The position numbers and the translations under genes are program-made. From NCBI GenBank assembly GCA_937883885.1, contig CAKZXL010000074.1, positions 1-14,866 of the forward strand: a stretch of DNA of 14,866 bases, read 5' to 3'. This document shows positions 13,646 to 14,866 of the stretch, in pieces (within the stretch, counting starts at the first letter, position 1; each line of letters starts with the position of its first letter). The DNA is from an uncultured Aquincola sp. Its GTDB lineage: Bacteria > Pseudomonadota > Gammaproteobacteria > Burkholderiales > Burkholderiaceae. The notes beneath the pieces are model-generated. The model saw only the letters and a list, made by a program, of their open reading frames with translations. It did no database searches and was not told the DNA's origin.

Positions 13646-14647
13646 TCAGATGTCGGCCCGCGCGGCGCGCCGGCGGTTCTGGCTGCCGGACTCCGGCGCA
13701 ACGGCGGCCAGGTCGCCCAGTTTTCGGCGCATCAGCGCCTCGGTGACCAGTGCCACCGTCTGGCCGACCGTGTCGGCGGCGTTGCCGGCTCGCGCGACGT
13801 CGCTCAGGTCCTGGAACCCCTCGAGTTGGAAGCCGCGCATGGCCAGCTCGATGTCGCAGCCCAGGTCGATGGCGGCTGCGGCCGCGTAGCCGTTGCCCGC
13901 TAGGATGGCCTGGATGACGGGCAGGTGGCGGCCGGGCGCCGGCGGCGCATCGAGCTGGAGGAGCCCGCAGCGCACGTAGTCGCCGATGAGCGGGACCATG
14001 ACCTCCTGGATGCCGTCCCGGTTCCAGCGGTACTGGAACAGCATGTCGTAGTGACTTGCCGTCGAACCAGAGCTGTGTGCGATGGGCGCACCCCTGGCGA
14101 TCAGCAGCCGGCAGCAGTCCGCCAGCTTCCTGGCGCGCTCGACATCACTGGACATCGAGGCCTTGTAGAGGGCATGGTAGTGGAGCGTCGCTCCCTGGAA
14201 CCGCTCCAGCGGGACGGTGATGCAAGGGAGGTCGGGCTCGCACTCGAGTGCCAGCGCGAGTGCGTCAGGACTCGGGTAGCTCCCTCCGACCGCCTCCTCG
14301 TGCAGCTGCATGTCCGAGAAGACCTCAAGCCCGGCTCCGGGGCCACGTCGGTCATCGATGTGGTGGTACGTGCAGGTGTCTCGTAGCGTGACACCGTCCG
14401 GCGCCGCGGCGACCACGGCCCGCAGGGCACCGATGGAGTCGGTGTGCAGGCACAGCCTGGCGAACGTGTTGCCGTTCTGACCGCCAATGGTGAAGCCCTC
14501 ACGCAGCCGACGCTTGCCGCCTGGCTTGCTCACCAGGGCGAGCAGCGCGACATGGTCGTCGGCGCAGACTGCGTTGGCCACCTGGACGTCCCAAGGCAGA
14601 CCGGGCTGAGTGCTCTGGGAGCTGCCGAGGAGGGCAATGCGCTTCAT
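13646..14647 (-). CDS. Array protein A1: multi-ankyrin member with Arg-rich tail, first gene of run A
   Basis: The product has 333 residues with an ATG at 14647; no strong Shine-Dalgarno sequence is visible, but a candidate promoter lies about 50 bases upstream. Ankyrin-like units: 49-84 (REGFTIGGQNGNTFARLC, SIGALRAVVAAAPDG); 151-190, close to consensus (QGATLHYHALYKASM, CCRLLIARGAPIA); and 240-268 (RHLPVIQAILAGNGYAAAAA, IDLGCDIEL). Between the last two is VPLIGDYVRCGLLQLDAPP (218-236), a block shared with A5. The closing helices are FQDLSDVARAG and LVTEALMRRKL (300-310). The linker is short, and the tail NRRRAARADI ends in Asp-Ile rather than Leu. The opening MKRIALLGSS looks like the start of a nucleotide-binding fold but has no following motif, so I do not assign one. 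The function is unknown. Confidence 0.84.
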   Translation of the reverse strand: MKRIALLGSSQSTQPGLPWDVQVANAVCADDHVALLALVSKPGGKRRLREGFTIGGQNGNTFARLCLHTDSIGALRAVVAAAPDGVTLRDTCTYHHIDDRRGPGAGLEVFSDMQLHEEAVGGSYPSPDALALALECEPDLPCITVPLERFQGATLHYHALYKASMSSDVERARKLADCCRLLIARGAPIAHSSGSTASHYDMLFQYRWNRDGIQEVMVPLIGDYVRCGLLQLDAPPAPGRHLPVIQAILAGNGYAAAAAIDLGCDIELAMRGFQLEGFQDLSDVARAGNAADTVGQTVALVTEALMRRKLGDLAAVAPESGSQNRRRAARADI

Positions 14648-14693
14648 ATGTCGATGGCCGACCCGTCAGCCGACCGCGGATGGCAGCCCGGAT

Positions 14694-14722
14694 AATATCA
14701 CATACGCGATGCCTCTCGTCAC
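14694..14722 (-). promoter_or_regulatory. Candidate promoter of run A
   Basis: On the - strand GTGACG (14722-14717), a 17-base spacer and GATATT (14699-14694) with a TG extension at 14702-14701 resemble an extended -10 sigma70 promoter (4 of 6 matches in each box). It sits in the only AT-rich patch upstream of A1. Between it and the A1 start, GCCGACC occurs twice with a 12-base period (14657-14663 and 14669-14675, + strand), a possible regulator site. Confidence 0.4.
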
Positions 14723-14866
14723 GTAAGCAGTGCCGCTGCTGGTCACGACGCAGGCAGACAATGAGACACGAGTGGGACGCGGGTTCGAGCGCGCCCACGC
14801 GATCCGCAGTGCTGTGGGCGTCTGGTAGGGAGCTCGTCCGAGTGAGCAAAGCGTTCTCGCCGCATG
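14723..14866. other. Region upstream of run A to the window end, no supported gene
   Basis: I find no complete gene here. A GTG at 14842 (+ strand) follows GGTAGGGAG at about ten bases and opens a frame (MSKAFSPH) to the window end. It could be the start of a divergent gene, but eight codons are too few to support it. Confidence 0.35.

Noticed and set aside
14842..14866. Start of a divergent + strand gene (GTG at 14842)
   Set aside because: Only eight codons are in the window; a ribosome-binding-like sequence alone is not enough.
1..14866. CRISPR array, tRNA or rRNA genes, insertion sequences
   Set aside because: No regularly spaced repeats, no cloverleaf-like sequence, no transposase motif and no terminal inverted repeats with target duplication were seen. 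The repeats present are intragenic or derived from array-gene ends.

Overview
The DNA is visibly very GC-rich. It carries a PEP-CTERM protein built from HAF-type repeats and a ParD/ParE-like toxin-antitoxin pair. Together these suggest a chromosomal accessory region of a free-living betaproteobacterium, most likely Burkholderiales. This is inferred from gene content and composition; no phylogenetic marker is present.

Layout. Positions 1-309 hold the 3' end of an unrecognised + strand gene with a Lys/Arg-rich tail. Positions 533-1513 encode a secreted PEP-CTERM/HAF-repeat protein. Positions 1600-1695 (- strand) hold a frameshifted remnant of the 3' end of an array gene. Positions 1789-2369 hold the toxin-antitoxin operon, with a good sigma70-type promoter and a palindrome over its -10. 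From 2441 to 14647 everything is on the - strand: thirteen consecutive genes in two runs, called here A1-A9 (14647 to 7186) and B1-B4 (6591 to 2441). A gap of about 600 bases separates the runs.

The array is the interesting part. I recognise none of the thirteen products as a named protein, but they are clearly built to one plan. Most have degenerate ankyrin-like helical repeats (for example LPLEAA, an N/G-L turn, then RALL and GAD). Most then have a closing helix with the core EAxMxRR(I/L), followed by a Pro/Ala/Ser/Thr-rich linker of variable length. All thirteen end in a short arginine-rich tail, in most cases close to RR-x-x-R-x-(L/V). Bodies differ strongly in sequence and length (about 215 to 547 residues) while the end stays constant, which looks like a shared C-terminal tag on divergent cargo. 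In A1-A9, five neighbouring pairs overlap by exactly GTGA. In four of these the Arg codons of the upstream tail also form the Shine-Dalgarno sequence of the next gene. In run B the first gene has its Shine-Dalgarno sequence inside a 6-7 bp hairpin.

Working model (inference): the two runs are polycistronic units producing a set of diversified ankyrin-like proteins that share a C-terminal recognition tag, possibly a secretion or docking signal or a partner-binding tail. The array appears to have extended further left once. A decayed copy of its end lies on the far side of the toxin-antitoxin module, so the module is flanked by two direct copies of about 100 bp.
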